Shown here: positions 1-8,427 of the stretch, piece by piece
Numbering within the stretch: the first letter of the stretch is position 1
Layout: each line of letters opens with the position of its first letter
Assembly (NCBI RefSeq): GCF_009388985.1
Contig: NZ_CP036422.1
Coordinates: 310,001 to 374,000, forward strand
Source: Halioglobus maricola
GTDB taxonomy: Bacteria > Pseudomonadota > Gammaproteobacteria > Pseudomonadales > Halieaceae
Direction of reading: 5' to 3'
Length of the DNA: 64,000 nt
Notes under the pieces: generated by a model
Told to the model about the DNA's origin: nothing
Database searches by the model: none
What the model saw: only the letters and a program-made list of their open reading frames with translations
Program-made: the position numbers and the translations under genes

Positions 1-617
1 TGCCGGCTAATTGGCCGTCCAGCATATTCTTCGTAGAACATAAGGTCGCTAGAGTAAGCTTCTTCAATCTGCCTTCTGGTGTTGGGGGACAGGTTTTCAA
101 CGGAAATTTTTTGTGGACTCTTGTTAGCGTGAGGCATGTTTGCGTCGAGGTCCAGGTGTTCGCAGACCCGTTTGAAGTCGCTTTGCAAGAATTCATATCG
201 AATTAGGAAATCCACCATGGGTTTGCCTTTCCCGTTACAGAATCTCAAGTGTTGATCCCTCAGCTGCCATTGCTTGCGGGTAACCCGCCTATTCAGGAAC
301 TCCTCGATTGTGGAGTCTCCTGTATATTGAGCTGTGCCACGAAAAGCCGACTTTGTGTGGGAGTTATAGATACTCAAAAACCATGATACCGGCTCTCGGA
401 TCACCCCAAATCTTATGTAGCTTTCAGCGTCACCGAGATACTTCCGGGGCCAGTGATTGATGAATTGACGTTCCAATTCGAGTGCGGACATATGCTTCCC
501 AGACCGGGTAGTTTTTACATGTATATCTGCGTATTTCCGCAGTGCCGCTTCGATGGATGTTGAGGCGGTTTTGATATTCGCTATAAAAATAAAATTCTTT
601 TGTCGGGACAGTATCAT
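1..617 (-). CDS. Sulfotransferase family protein, C-terminus cut by window edge
   Basis: The minus-strand frame from ATG at 617-615 stays open to base 1, giving at least 205 codons with no stop. Near the N-terminus, FIFIANIKTASTSIE matches the 5'-phosphosulfate-binding loop of PAPS-dependent sulfotransferases (KTxxTSxE), and VIREPVSWFLSIYN matches the 3'-phosphate-binding segment. The family moves a sulfate from PAPS to a hydroxyl, here probably on a surface glycan because the upstream gene is a glycosyltransferase 21 bases away on the same strand. The two are likely cotranscribed. The acceptor cannot be told from sequence. The end of the gene lies outside the window. Confidence 0.82.
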   Translation of the reverse strand, partial: MILSRQKNFIFIANIKTASTSIEAALRKYADIHVKTTRSGKHMSALELERQFINHWPRKYLGDAESYIRFGVIREPVSWFLSIYNSHTKSAFRGTAQYTGDSTIEEFLNRRVTRKQWQLRDQHLRFCNGKGKPMVDFLIRYEFLQSDFKRVCEHLDLDANMPHANKSPQKISVENLSPNTRRQIEEAYSSDLMFYEEYAGRPISR

Positions 618-638
618 CGAATAACTCTATTCAGGAGG

Positions 639-1961
639 TCAGTGCGCCAGCGATTGGTAGACTGCGTTGAGCCGCTGATTGACCACCGTTGGAGAGAAAT
701 TCTTCGCTCGGGTCAGACCTTTCTCACTCATTGAGGCCAGGTCGCTGCCTATAAGCAGGTTGTTGATGCCGTGGCGAATCGCCTGCGTATCATAGGGGTC
801 AACTTGGAGTGCTGCGCCGTGACTGATTTCGCCAAGAGATCCATTGTCAGAAGTCAGCACGGGCGTGCCAAGTGTCATTGCTTCGAGAACGGGGAGGCCG
901 AAGCCCTCATACAGAGAGGGAAACAGTAGTGCCCTCGCACCCCGGATCAGTGAGATAACGTTGGCGAAGGCAACGTAATCCAATCGGATAACACGCCTGG
1001 ACTTAAGGATCTTTTCTCCTTGAATGCTAAAATGGGATGTGAGTTCCTGATCCCATGAGGAGAGTTCATTCTCAGCCAGCCAGGCATCTGACCCAACCAT
1101 GACTAATGGAAAAGTGCTGTCACTTCCCAGGAAAGCCTCAAGAAGCCGGCCCACATTTTTTTTGGGCTCTATGGCGCCGAGATAGAGAAAGTACTCGCCT
1201 CTTTTCAGGCCGTACATGTTGTTCAGTAAGTTAGTGAGTTCATGTCTTGAAGACGAAGTGAATTTTTCTGGGAAACTAACCGACTGGTAGGTGTTATGAA
1301 CAAGACTGCTTTGCGCGCCTAGCAGGGTGCAGATGTCTCTTTTTGAATTCTCCGATACCGTTACTACTGCATCAGCAGTGGCAACGATTTTCTGGCAAAG
1401 CCCCAGATAGGACTGTTTGTCATCCAGGGTGGTAAACGGTAGCTTTAGCGGAACGAGATCATGAATAGTATATATATTTCGCGCGCCTGCTATGCGCAAT
1501 GGAAGTGGATAAGTCCAGTGCGCGATGTCTGGGGGGTCGTCGAGCTTGATAGTGATAAAGCGCCCTGTCACTCGAAAGTACACCAGGCTGGCATAATAAA
1601 GGTGGGGAGCGTTGTAGATATGATCGTAGCTGGGTAATCGTGATTCTATGTGCTGGCTCAGGACCTGGCCCTTAACGGGAATGTAGTCTGGGCTAACATG
1701 GCCGGTCGCCGTTGCAACAACGGACTTGAGTCGTGTAAAGAAGTGGTCGAAGCTGGCTCCTGCCAACATGCGAGCGTCGGGGTGATCGAAAAAGAGAACT
1801 TCTTTGAGAAACTCATTCTGAGTTTTGGCCATGGGGACATCATAAAGAACGCTAACTTCGTGTCCCATGTCCTTCAGAGATCTGGAGAGGTTGCGGGCAT
1901 AGGTCGCCACTCCTGTTCCTTTTGTAAGCGCCAGATTGTAAGCATCTATCATTACTTTCAT
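639..1961 (-). CDS. GT4-family glycosyltransferase
   Basis: A 440-residue GT-B fold enzyme. The N-terminus (MKVMIDAYNLALTKGTGVATYARNL) has the glycine-rich acceptor-side start of GT4 enzymes. YTIHDLVPLKLP and VVTVSENSKRDI are the usual central motifs, YLGAIEPKKNVGRLLEAF opens the C-terminal Rossmann domain, and LYEGFGLPVLEAMTLG is the E-x7-E nucleotide-sugar-binding motif. It should transfer a sugar with retention of configuration in the cytoplasm during surface polysaccharide or glycan assembly. It is the first gene of a minus-strand pair with the sulfotransferase and is divergent from the operon starting at 2140. The sugar and acceptor are unknown. Confidence 0.88.
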   Translation of the reverse strand: MKVMIDAYNLALTKGTGVATYARNLSRSLKDMGHEVSVLYDVPMAKTQNEFLKEVLFFDHPDARMLAGASFDHFFTRLKSVVATATGHVSPDYIPVKGQVLSQHIESRLPSYDHIYNAPHLYYASLVYFRVTGRFITIKLDDPPDIAHWTYPLPLRIAGARNIYTIHDLVPLKLPFTTLDDKQSYLGLCQKIVATADAVVTVSENSKRDICTLLGAQSSLVHNTYQSVSFPEKFTSSSRHELTNLLNNMYGLKRGEYFLYLGAIEPKKNVGRLLEAFLGSDSTFPLVMVGSDAWLAENELSSWDQELTSHFSIQGEKILKSRRVIRLDYVAFANVISLIRGARALLFPSLYEGFGLPVLEAMTLGTPVLTSDNGSLGEISHGAALQVDPYDTQAIRHGINNLLIGSDLASMSEKGLTRAKNFSPTVVNQRLNAVYQSLAH

Positions 1962-2032
1962 GAGAAAAACATTGTTACCTCGGGTAGACTCAGTACTAAT
2001 GGATTTGCCATTTTCATATCTAGAAATGGATG

Positions 2033-2054
2033 CTGTTACTCAATCGAGTAACAG
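2033..2054. promoter_or_regulatory. Perfect 9-bp inverted repeat between divergent glycan operons
   Basis: CTGTTACTC at 2033-2041 is followed by AATC and then its exact reverse complement at 2046-2054. It sits between the divergent starts of the GT4 gene (1961) and the KAS III-like gene (2140), where no gene ends, so a terminator for either flanking gene is unlikely. An operator or a 5' leader hairpin of the plus-strand operon is the simplest reading. The regulator is not identified. Confidence 0.45.
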
Positions 2055-2139
2055 TATGCCATAGGCTTTTGCAGGTATCAGCATCACGAAGAAACCTAAT
2101 TGATTGATAGCTTTCAAATCACTTTTTGAGATGAACGCA

Positions 2140-3156
2140 ATGACAATAAGCAGGGCAGCCATTACTGCCACAGGCGGGTATGTTCCAGACAAGATTGTGA
2201 CTAACGCTGAGATATCGGCGGCTGTAGACACAAGTGATGAATGGATTCTTGCGCGTACCGGCATACGGGAACGCAGAGTGCTCGAGCCGCCTGCGGCCAC
2301 TTCCGATATGGCGGTTATCGCTGTGCAGCGTCTGTTAGAAGAGAGAGGGTTAAGTGCGCTGGAGATTGACCTGATAATCTGCGCGACGGTATCCCCCGAT
2401 CATGTATATCCAGCAACTGCTAATATTATCGCGACCAAAGTCGGTGCAAGCAATGCGTGGGGCTATGACATCGGAGCGGCTTGCGCGGGGTTCTTGTTTG
2501 CGCTCTGGACCGGAGCCAAGTTTGTGGAGTCCGGGACCCATGACAAAGTCATCGTTGTGGGAGCAGACACGATGTCCAGAAAGACTAATCCCCGAGACCG
2601 AGAGACCTGTATTCTATTTGGTGATGGAGCAGGAGCGGTGCTGCTTGAGCGCGATAATCGAGGATACGGGCTCATAGACGGGATAATGAAGTCCAATGGT
2701 AGTGGCCAGGAATTTCTCTACCAGAAAGCCGGAGGTAGTAAGTATCCTAGCACTGAGCAGAATGTTAAAGATGGCGATCACTTTGTCACTCAGTCTGGAG
2801 CCGTCGTTTTCAAACATGCAGTGAAAGGATTTACTGAAGTCGCTCGGCAAATTATGGATAGAAATGGATTGGGCCCTGGTGATCTTTCGTTCTTTATACC
2901 TCATCAAGCCAATCGACGGATTATTGATTCCGCGTCTTCGAATCTGGGTCTGGCTCCGGAGCAAGTGCTGTTGAATATTGACCGGTACGGCAATACAACG
3001 AATGCTTCGATTCCACTGTGTATTTGGGAGAACGCGGATAATTTTGAGCCGGGTCAGAACATTATACTGGCGAGCTTCGGTGGCGGATTTTCGTGGGGAG
3101 GGATATATCTAAGCTGGGCTTCGGATGGGGCCAGGCTCGAGGAACTTTCGCTTTGA
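2140..3156 (+). CDS. Beta-ketoacyl-ACP synthase III-like protein (FabH family)
   Basis: A 338-residue thiolase-fold enzyme. The N-terminus (GGYVPDKIVTNAEI, VDTSDEWILARTGIRER) is typical FabH. The catalytic triad is present: Cys115 in AACAGF, His255 in IPHQANRR and Asn285 in YGNTTNAS. It should condense an acyl-CoA with malonyl-ACP or transfer an acyl group. Its place at the head of a glycosyltransferase operon suggests it makes a specialised acyl chain or acylates a glycan precursor rather than serving bulk fatty-acid synthesis. I chose ATG 2140 because GAG lies 9 bases upstream and it gives the normal FabH N-terminus; in-frame ATG 2131 and TTG 2104 are alternatives. It overlaps the next gene by 4 bases (TTGA). 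Confidence 0.88.
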   Translation: MTISRAAITATGGYVPDKIVTNAEISAAVDTSDEWILARTGIRERRVLEPPAATSDMAVIAVQRLLEERGLSALEIDLIICATVSPDHVYPATANIIATKVGASNAWGYDIGAACAGFLFALWTGAKFVESGTHDKVIVVGADTMSRKTNPRDRETCILFGDGAGAVLLERDNRGYGLIDGIMKSNGSGQEFLYQKAGGSKYPSTEQNVKDGDHFVTQSGAVVFKHAVKGFTEVARQIMDRNGLGPGDLSFFIPHQANRRIIDSASSNLGLAPEQVLLNIDRYGNTTNASIPLCIWENADNFEPGQNIILASFGGGFSWGGIYLSWASDGARLEELSL

Positions 3157-6100
3157 CGCGAATCGCGCTGGTCTGCAGCGAGCCTATCCGGGATTGCATG
3201 GCGGGTTCAGGAATTCGCTATTTCGAAATGGCACGGGCTTTGGCAGACGGCGGGTTCATCGTGAGCTTATATAGCCCGGCACCGTTGGACGGCACTGACT
3301 CCGGCCCCCTTCTAGCAGACAATTTTCGAGTGAATTACATAACAGAGCTGGAAGGAGTGGCCGCAAGCGCGGACATTGTCATCGTACAGGGGCATCTGTC
3401 TAGGGATATACTTTCTGCGCGCGCTAACGCTTTCGTTGTCGTTGATCTCTATGACCCCACGTTAGTCTCCCATGCCTGCTACGCCGATGAGCAAGGTTCA
3501 GGGTTATTTGAAAAAGAGTATTTGCAATGGCAGGAAATGCTGCGTTACGGCGATTTCTTTCTATCTGCCTGTGAGATTCAGAGAAGCTTTTACCTGGGGT
3601 TACTAGCCGCTGAAGGGCGAATTTCGTCCGATCTACTATTGAGGGATCCCTCGCTCCGAAGCTTAATAGACAACGTTCCCTTTGGTTTGTCTTCCGATGT
3701 TCCCGATCACGATCCGTGGCTACCGCCGAAAGAACAGGGGCAGTTCAGGATACTATTTGGTGGCTTGTATGATTGGTATGATCCTTGGACATTACTATAC
3801 GCGCTCGATGACGAGCGATTGGCGGACTGCTGTCTGCTAATTGTCAGAAATCCTAATCCGGAAAGCACGCCACAGCGACTCCTTGAGGAAGTGGAAGCGT
3901 GGTGCCGAGAGCGAGAGTGGCCCGAGAGTCGTTTGCAGTTAGTTGATTGGGTTCCCCATAGAAGGCGGTACGATCTCCTCAGGGATGTAGATCTACTGGC
4001 CTGTCCTCATCCGGATTCACTGGAGTCCACTCTCTCATTTCGAACTCGCTTTATGGAGGCACTCCAGGTTGATTGCCCTGTTATTGCGACCGAGGGCGGT
4101 GCTGCTTCAGAGCTGGTCAAGAGTGCTGATAGTGGGGCTGTTGTAGCCCCCAGGGATATTGAAGGGCTACGTAATGCGATCTTGAAAAGAGTATCTTTGC
4201 GGCTTAGAGGCGACGAGCTCCATACTGCTGACAGCATCGACCTGAATAGCTATCAGTGGCGAGAGTGCGTTAAGCCACTCTCCGATTACTGTAGGCGAGT
4301 CATGTCGAATGGCATTACCATTGCTGAAACAGAGGCAACAGATTCGAACTGCGGCGGCTCAGGGTACTGTAAAAGCGTCTATTCTGTCCTTATAGCGACT
4401 TTTAATCGAATGGATGTGCTTCCGGAAGTTATAACAGCGCTTGAAAATCAGCAATATGCCCCTCCATTTGAACTCATCATCATCAACGATGGATCTGAAG
4501 ACGACACTCGGCGTTGGCTGGACAGCTACACATTCAAGTGCCCGACAAGGGTGGTTCATCAGAGTAACGTAGGGCCAGCGAAGTCACGCAATCTCGCTAT
4601 TGATATGGCTCTAGGGGAATACATAGCCTTGTTGGGTGACGACACCGTGCCTGCCAAGAATTGGTTGCAGTCGCTTTTTGAAGCCCAGTTGCAACACGAC
4701 TACAGCTGCGGGCGTGACTTAGTTGCTGTTGGCTACACGGAATGGCATGAGGCCATTGTTCCGACGCCTTTTTTGAATCACCTAGACAGCACGGGCTGGC
4801 AGTTTGCCTTCGACAAAATCAAGGACCCGGAATACCTTCCCTTCAATTACTTTTACGGTTCCAATCTTTCGGCCCGACGAGCCCTACTCCAGAGTGAGAA
4901 ATTCAGTACCGAGTTTCCTTTTCCAGCCTGGGAGGACACTGAGTTGGGGTACAGATTGTTCAAAAAAGGTTGTCAGATCCGCTATGTTTCCAGAGCGGTA
5001 ACGCGGCATCAGCACCCTACCGATATTGCTCGGTTTGCAGAGCGTCAGGAAAAAGCAGGTTACAGTGGAGCGGTATTGAGTGAATTGCATCCTGAGCTGG
5101 CGCCCATGACATGGCCAAAGCCGTGGACATTGAGATATGAAAAGCTTGCTGGCATTGCCACATTCCTGTCGATCTGGTCTGGCAGGGTCGGGCTAGCAGC
5201 TCCCGCGCTATGGGACGCTGTATTGAATCTGAGGTATGCCAAGGGCACCGCGCGCTACTTGCGCCGAAAAGACATAGCTGGATCTCTGGACATATCAGCT
5301 CTTGGGCCAGTTTATCAATGGCCGATTATCTACACGCCCGCTTCTGAAAACATACAATCCAACACAGGGAAAGTATCGCAGGAAAAGTTAATGTGTACGG
5401 TTGGGGAGCATTCCAGCGGGCACTGTCTTTACGGCCCAGGGCTTCGCGTCTATACCGATGAGGAGCTGGATGTCAGGTTTTATCTGTCCGGTGACGTGGC
5501 GTCAGAGGGAGATCTTCCGTCAGTCACCATCGATATCTATGACGCTGGTGAGGGAGTAATACTTGAGCTATTGCAACTAAATAATGCAGATCTAGTAGAC
5601 GGCTATATATCGCTGCCATTTACCGCTAAAGAGGGGCAGATACTGGAATTCAGAGTCTACTGGCATGGGAGATGTCAGATAGTGGTAGAGCGCGTGGAGG
5701 TGCATGCTTCTGCTGATGATTCCTTATCTCCAGTCGAGTCCATCACTGCGCCGCCCGCTATTGCTGACGTCCGCTATGTTACTGCTGTGCCAAGTTCGGA
5801 TAGTAGCTTTACTGCCATCAATACAGGCTGGAAACTCAAGCGCAGTCCCGCAGGCCGGCTTGCGCTATATCTGCGAATAGATCCTTTGGCAGCGGTTGAA
5901 CTCGGCTCTTCCTTTGACCTGGTGGTACAGTACCAGGACTGTGATCGAGGGCAGTTGATATTCGAATATACTCCTACGCCATTAGGCGAGGGTAATGATC
6001 CGCAATGGGCCGAGCTCAGCCGACATGAATTCATCGGGAGTGGTGAGAAGCGCTGTGCAGTTCTTCGTGCCAATGATGCCCGCTTGACTGGTTCACACGC

Positions 6101-7442
6101 AGGTGCAGACTTCAGGTTGGTCGTGCAGGGTGCCAACGTCGAAGAATTTGATGTTTTCCAGGTTGCGCCGATTATGAGCCCGGAGCGACGGGATAGCCGC
6201 CATAGTTATATGCTACACGGCAGATATTCGGTTCCTGGTGAGCCATCGAAGCTTGCTTTCGATTTCCCGGGAAAGCCCACGGTCAGTATTATCATCCCTG
6301 TGTACAACAATTTTCACTATACCCTGCAATGCCTGCACGCAATCTATGGGCACTCTCCGCCGATCTACGAAGTTATTATTGTTGATGATGGCTCCACGGA
6401 CGAAACAGCTGACGCGGTATTGAAAATTCCAGGCGTTCGCCTCGTCCGCCAGCCTTCCAATCTGGGTTTCGCCAAGGCATGCAATAAAGGCGCTGACCAG
6501 GCGAGTACTGACTGGTTTCTGTTTCTGAACAACGACACTGTTCCGCAGCCTGGATGGCTGAGCTCACTTATCGCTTGTGCAGAGAGAACTCCGGAATTTG
6601 GCACCGTTGGTAGCAAGCTGATATTTCCCCAGACGGGAGAGATACAATCTGCCGGGGTAAAATTTGGCAAATACATGTTGCCTGAGGAGGACCAGCAATA
6701 TGTTCAACCGACTAATCCGACGGCCGATGTTGATCGAGAGGTCTATGCTTTAACAGGCGCCTCATTTCTGTTTTCAAGGGAGTCGTTTTTCAAAGTGGGT
6801 GGTTTCGATGAAGCCTACCAGAACGGGTTCGAAGACACTGACATCTGTCTCAAACTTTTGGAGGTCGGTCGCAGAGTGATTTTATGTGCCCGTAGTGAAG
6901 TTTTGCATTACACCTCGGCATCAGAGGGTCGGTTTTCCAGTAAGAATGACAAATCAAATATGGAAATATTTCGTCGGCGCTGGCACAGATTTCTGCGCGA
7001 TAAACAATGTTATGTGTCTGAGCGGTATCTCGGTCCAGAAACTCTACCACTGGAATACAACGGTGATTGCCAGAATTTTAAGTTTCAAACCGGAGAAAGG
7101 AGAAATGGGCAGGTTTATTGTGAGCCAGGCACTGACCCAGATGGGCACTGTGCGTTTGGCCCCAATTTCTTTGTAGGCAAAGATATGGGCATAAAAGCCA
7201 TATTCAACTTGGATGTGCCTGCTCGAGAAGGAGAGAAGACGCTACTCACGCTGGATATCTACGACTGCGCCAACGATCAGATTCTGGTGATCGAGAACTT
7301 TAGTGCAAAAGACGTCACCCGCGAGGCTAGTAGCCTGGAGGTCGAAGCGAAAGAAGGGCAGATACTGGAATTCAGAGTATATTGGCATGGTGGTAGCGAG
7401 ATTACTTTCCAGAGTGTTGAACTGCGAGAATTGAATGGCTAG
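3153..7442 (+). CDS. Three-module glycosyltransferase (GT4-like + GT2 + GT2) with duplicated accessory domain
   Basis: A 1429-residue protein. Residues 1 to about 395 form a GT-B (GT4-like) module that includes the stretch RILFGGLYDWYDPW. A GT2 module starts near 410 (SVLIATFNRMDVLP, IINDGSEDDTRRW, ALLGDDTVPAKNW). A second GT2 module starts near 1042 (SIIIPVYNNFHYTL, IIVDDGSTDET, FLFLNNDTVPQPGW), resembling rhamnosyltransferase-type enzymes. Two related accessory domains of about 110 residues follow each GT2 (about 748-860 and 1319-1429), sharing GHCxxGP, DIYD and KEGQILEFRVYWHG. Between them is another beta-rich segment (about 900-1020). TTG at 3153 is the likely start: GAGGA at 3139-3143 is 9 bases upstream and TTGA overlaps the previous stop. 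It probably adds two or three sugars in sequence to one surface glycan. Confidence 0.86.
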   Translation: MTRIALVCSEPIRDCMAGSGIRYFEMARALADGGFIVSLYSPAPLDGTDSGPLLADNFRVNYITELEGVAASADIVIVQGHLSRDILSARANAFVVVDLYDPTLVSHACYADEQGSGLFEKEYLQWQEMLRYGDFFLSACEIQRSFYLGLLAAEGRISSDLLLRDPSLRSLIDNVPFGLSSDVPDHDPWLPPKEQGQFRILFGGLYDWYDPWTLLYALDDERLADCCLLIVRNPNPESTPQRLLEEVEAWCREREWPESRLQLVDWVPHRRRYDLLRDVDLLACPHPDSLESTLSFRTRFMEALQVDCPVIATEGGAASELVKSADSGAVVAPRDIEGLRNAILKRVSLRLRGDELHTADSIDLNSYQWRECVKPLSDYCRRVMSNGITIAETEATDSNCGGSGYCKSVYSVLIATFNRMDVLPEVITALENQQYAPPFELIIINDGSEDDTRRWLDSYTFKCPTRVVHQSNVGPAKSRNLAIDMALGEYIALLGDDTVPAKNWLQSLFEAQLQHDYSCGRDLVAVGYTEWHEAIVPTPFLNHLDSTGWQFAFDKIKDPEYLPFNYFYGSNLSARRALLQSEKFSTEFPFPAWEDTELGYRLFKKGCQIRYVSRAVTRHQHPTDIARFAERQEKAGYSGAVLSELHPELAPMTWPKPWTLRYEKLAGIATFLSIWSGRVGLAAPALWDAVLNLRYAKGTARYLRRKDIAGSLDISALGPVYQWPIIYTPASENIQSNTGKVSQEKLMCTVGEHSSGHCLYGPGLRVYTDEELDVRFYLSGDVASEGDLPSVTIDIYDAGEGVILELLQLNNADLVDGYISLPFTAKEGQILEFRVYWHGRCQIVVERVEVHASADDSLSPVESITAPPAIADVRYVTAVPSSDSSFTAINTGWKLKRSPAGRLALYLRIDPLAAVELGSSFDLVVQYQDCDRGQLIFEYTPTPLGEGNDPQWAELSRHEFIGSGEKRCAVLRANDARLTGSHAGADFRLVVQGANVEEFDVFQVAPIMSPERRDSRHSYMLHGRYSVPGEPSKLAFDFPGKPTVSIIIPVYNNFHYTLQCLHAIYGHSPPIYEVIIVDDGSTDETADAVLKIPGVRLVRQPSNLGFAKACNKGADQASTDWFLFLNNDTVPQPGWLSSLIACAERTPEFGTVGSKLIFPQTGEIQSAGVKFGKYMLPEEDQQYVQPTNPTADVDREVYALTGASFLFSRESFFKVGGFDEAYQNGFEDTDICLKLLEVGRRVILCARSEVLHYTSASEGRFSSKNDKSNMEIFRRRWHRFLRDKQCYVSERYLGPETLPLEYNGDCQNFKFQTGERRNGQVYCEPGTDPDGHCAFGPNFFVGKDMGIKAIFNLDVPAREGEKTLLTLDIYDCANDQILVIENFSAKDVTREASSLEVEAKEGQILEFRVYWHGGSEITFQSVELRELNG

Positions 7443-7455
7443 GGAGCTCGGCCAA

Positions 7456-8427
7456 ATGAAGAGTACGGCGAAGGCATCGAGATGGGTGGTTAGCGACATG
7501 TCGGTGGCAGACCGCGAGGAGATAGCTTCACTTTTTGAGCGCGTTTTTCACCAATCGATGAGTACTTCGCTTTGGGATTGGAAATATGCAGCAGGAAGAG
7601 GAAGCGCTGTCGTAGCCCGCTATAATGGAAAGATTGTTGCTCACTATGGTGGCATAAAACGAACGCTACTTAACAAGGGGCAGGAGCAAGAGTCAGTTCA
7701 GTGTGTTGATACCATGGTTGACCCCACGGAGAGAGGTAGCCTGAGTCGCCATGGCCCCTATTTCCTAGTGGCACAAGCGTTTTTGGATCGTTATGTCGGA
7801 TACGGGCGTGAATACGAATTCGGCTTTGGCTTTCCCAACAGCCGTGTGATGCGCTTGGGCGAAAAAGTAGGGATTCAGGCGCAGGTTGACGAAATTGTCG
7901 AGCCAGTGTGGGATTCCAATGCAGTGTCCCCTTTCTCTGGTGCTGTTCTGGACCTATCGGTAGATGCAGACGTCCTGGAGGTTGACTCACAATGGTCGAA
8001 AATGTCTGCTTGTTTTGGCGAATCAATTATAGGATTCCGTGACTCATCCTACTTGCGTTACCGTTACGCAATGAACCCAAGCTATGAATACGAGTTGCTG
8101 CTGATCTCTTCAGTAGACAAGTCTGATAATCCAGGGGTGCTTGTGTTGAGACAAGAGGGGGCCAGAATTCTAATGCTGGATATTGTGGGAGAATGTAAAT
8201 ATTTTCCCGCTTTAATTCAGCACGCCCGTTCAATGTTGAAGAGTCGTGGTTGCACAGAGCTTTATACTTGGGTCACCGAGTCACATTTCTCGTTGCTTGA
8301 CCATGAGGTCAAGCGTGTCGATCGTCCCGATGTTCGTATCCCAACCAGTGTTTGCACCAACGGTCCTGAGCCTGAAGAGCTTCGTGGCAGATGGTGGCTG
8401 ACCGCCGGCGATGCCGAGTTCAAGTAA
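7456..8427 (+). CDS. GNAT-like acyltransferase of the glycan operon
   Basis: A 323-residue protein with a GNAT-type beginning (SVADREEIASLFERVF, WDWKY, VVARYNGKIVAHYGGI) and a central DTMVDPTERGSLSRHGPY segment where acetyltransferases bind CoA. The second half (LVLRQEGARILMLDIVGE) looks like the repeat of a two-lobed GNAT seen in polysaccharide gene clusters. It probably N- or O-acylates a sugar nucleotide or lipid-linked sugar. ATG 7456 is preferred over in-frame ATG 7435 because GGGAG lies 9 bases before it and 7435 would sit inside the previous coding region. The end overlaps the next gene by 17 bases. Confidence 0.7.
   Translation: MKSTAKASRWVVSDMSVADREEIASLFERVFHQSMSTSLWDWKYAAGRGSAVVARYNGKIVAHYGGIKRTLLNKGQEQESVQCVDTMVDPTERGSLSRHGPYFLVAQAFLDRYVGYGREYEFGFGFPNSRVMRLGEKVGIQAQVDEIVEPVWDSNAVSPFSGAVLDLSVDADVLEVDSQWSKMSACFGESIIGFRDSSYLRYRYAMNPSYEYELLLISSVDKSDNPGVLVLRQEGARILMLDIVGECKYFPALIQHARSMLKSRGCTELYTWVTESHFSLLDHEVKRVDRPDVRIPTSVCTNGPEPEELRGRWWLTAGDAEFK

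Noticed and set aside
1650..2051. 133-codon plus-strand frame
   Set aside because: It is antisense to the GT4 gene and ends in the palindrome.
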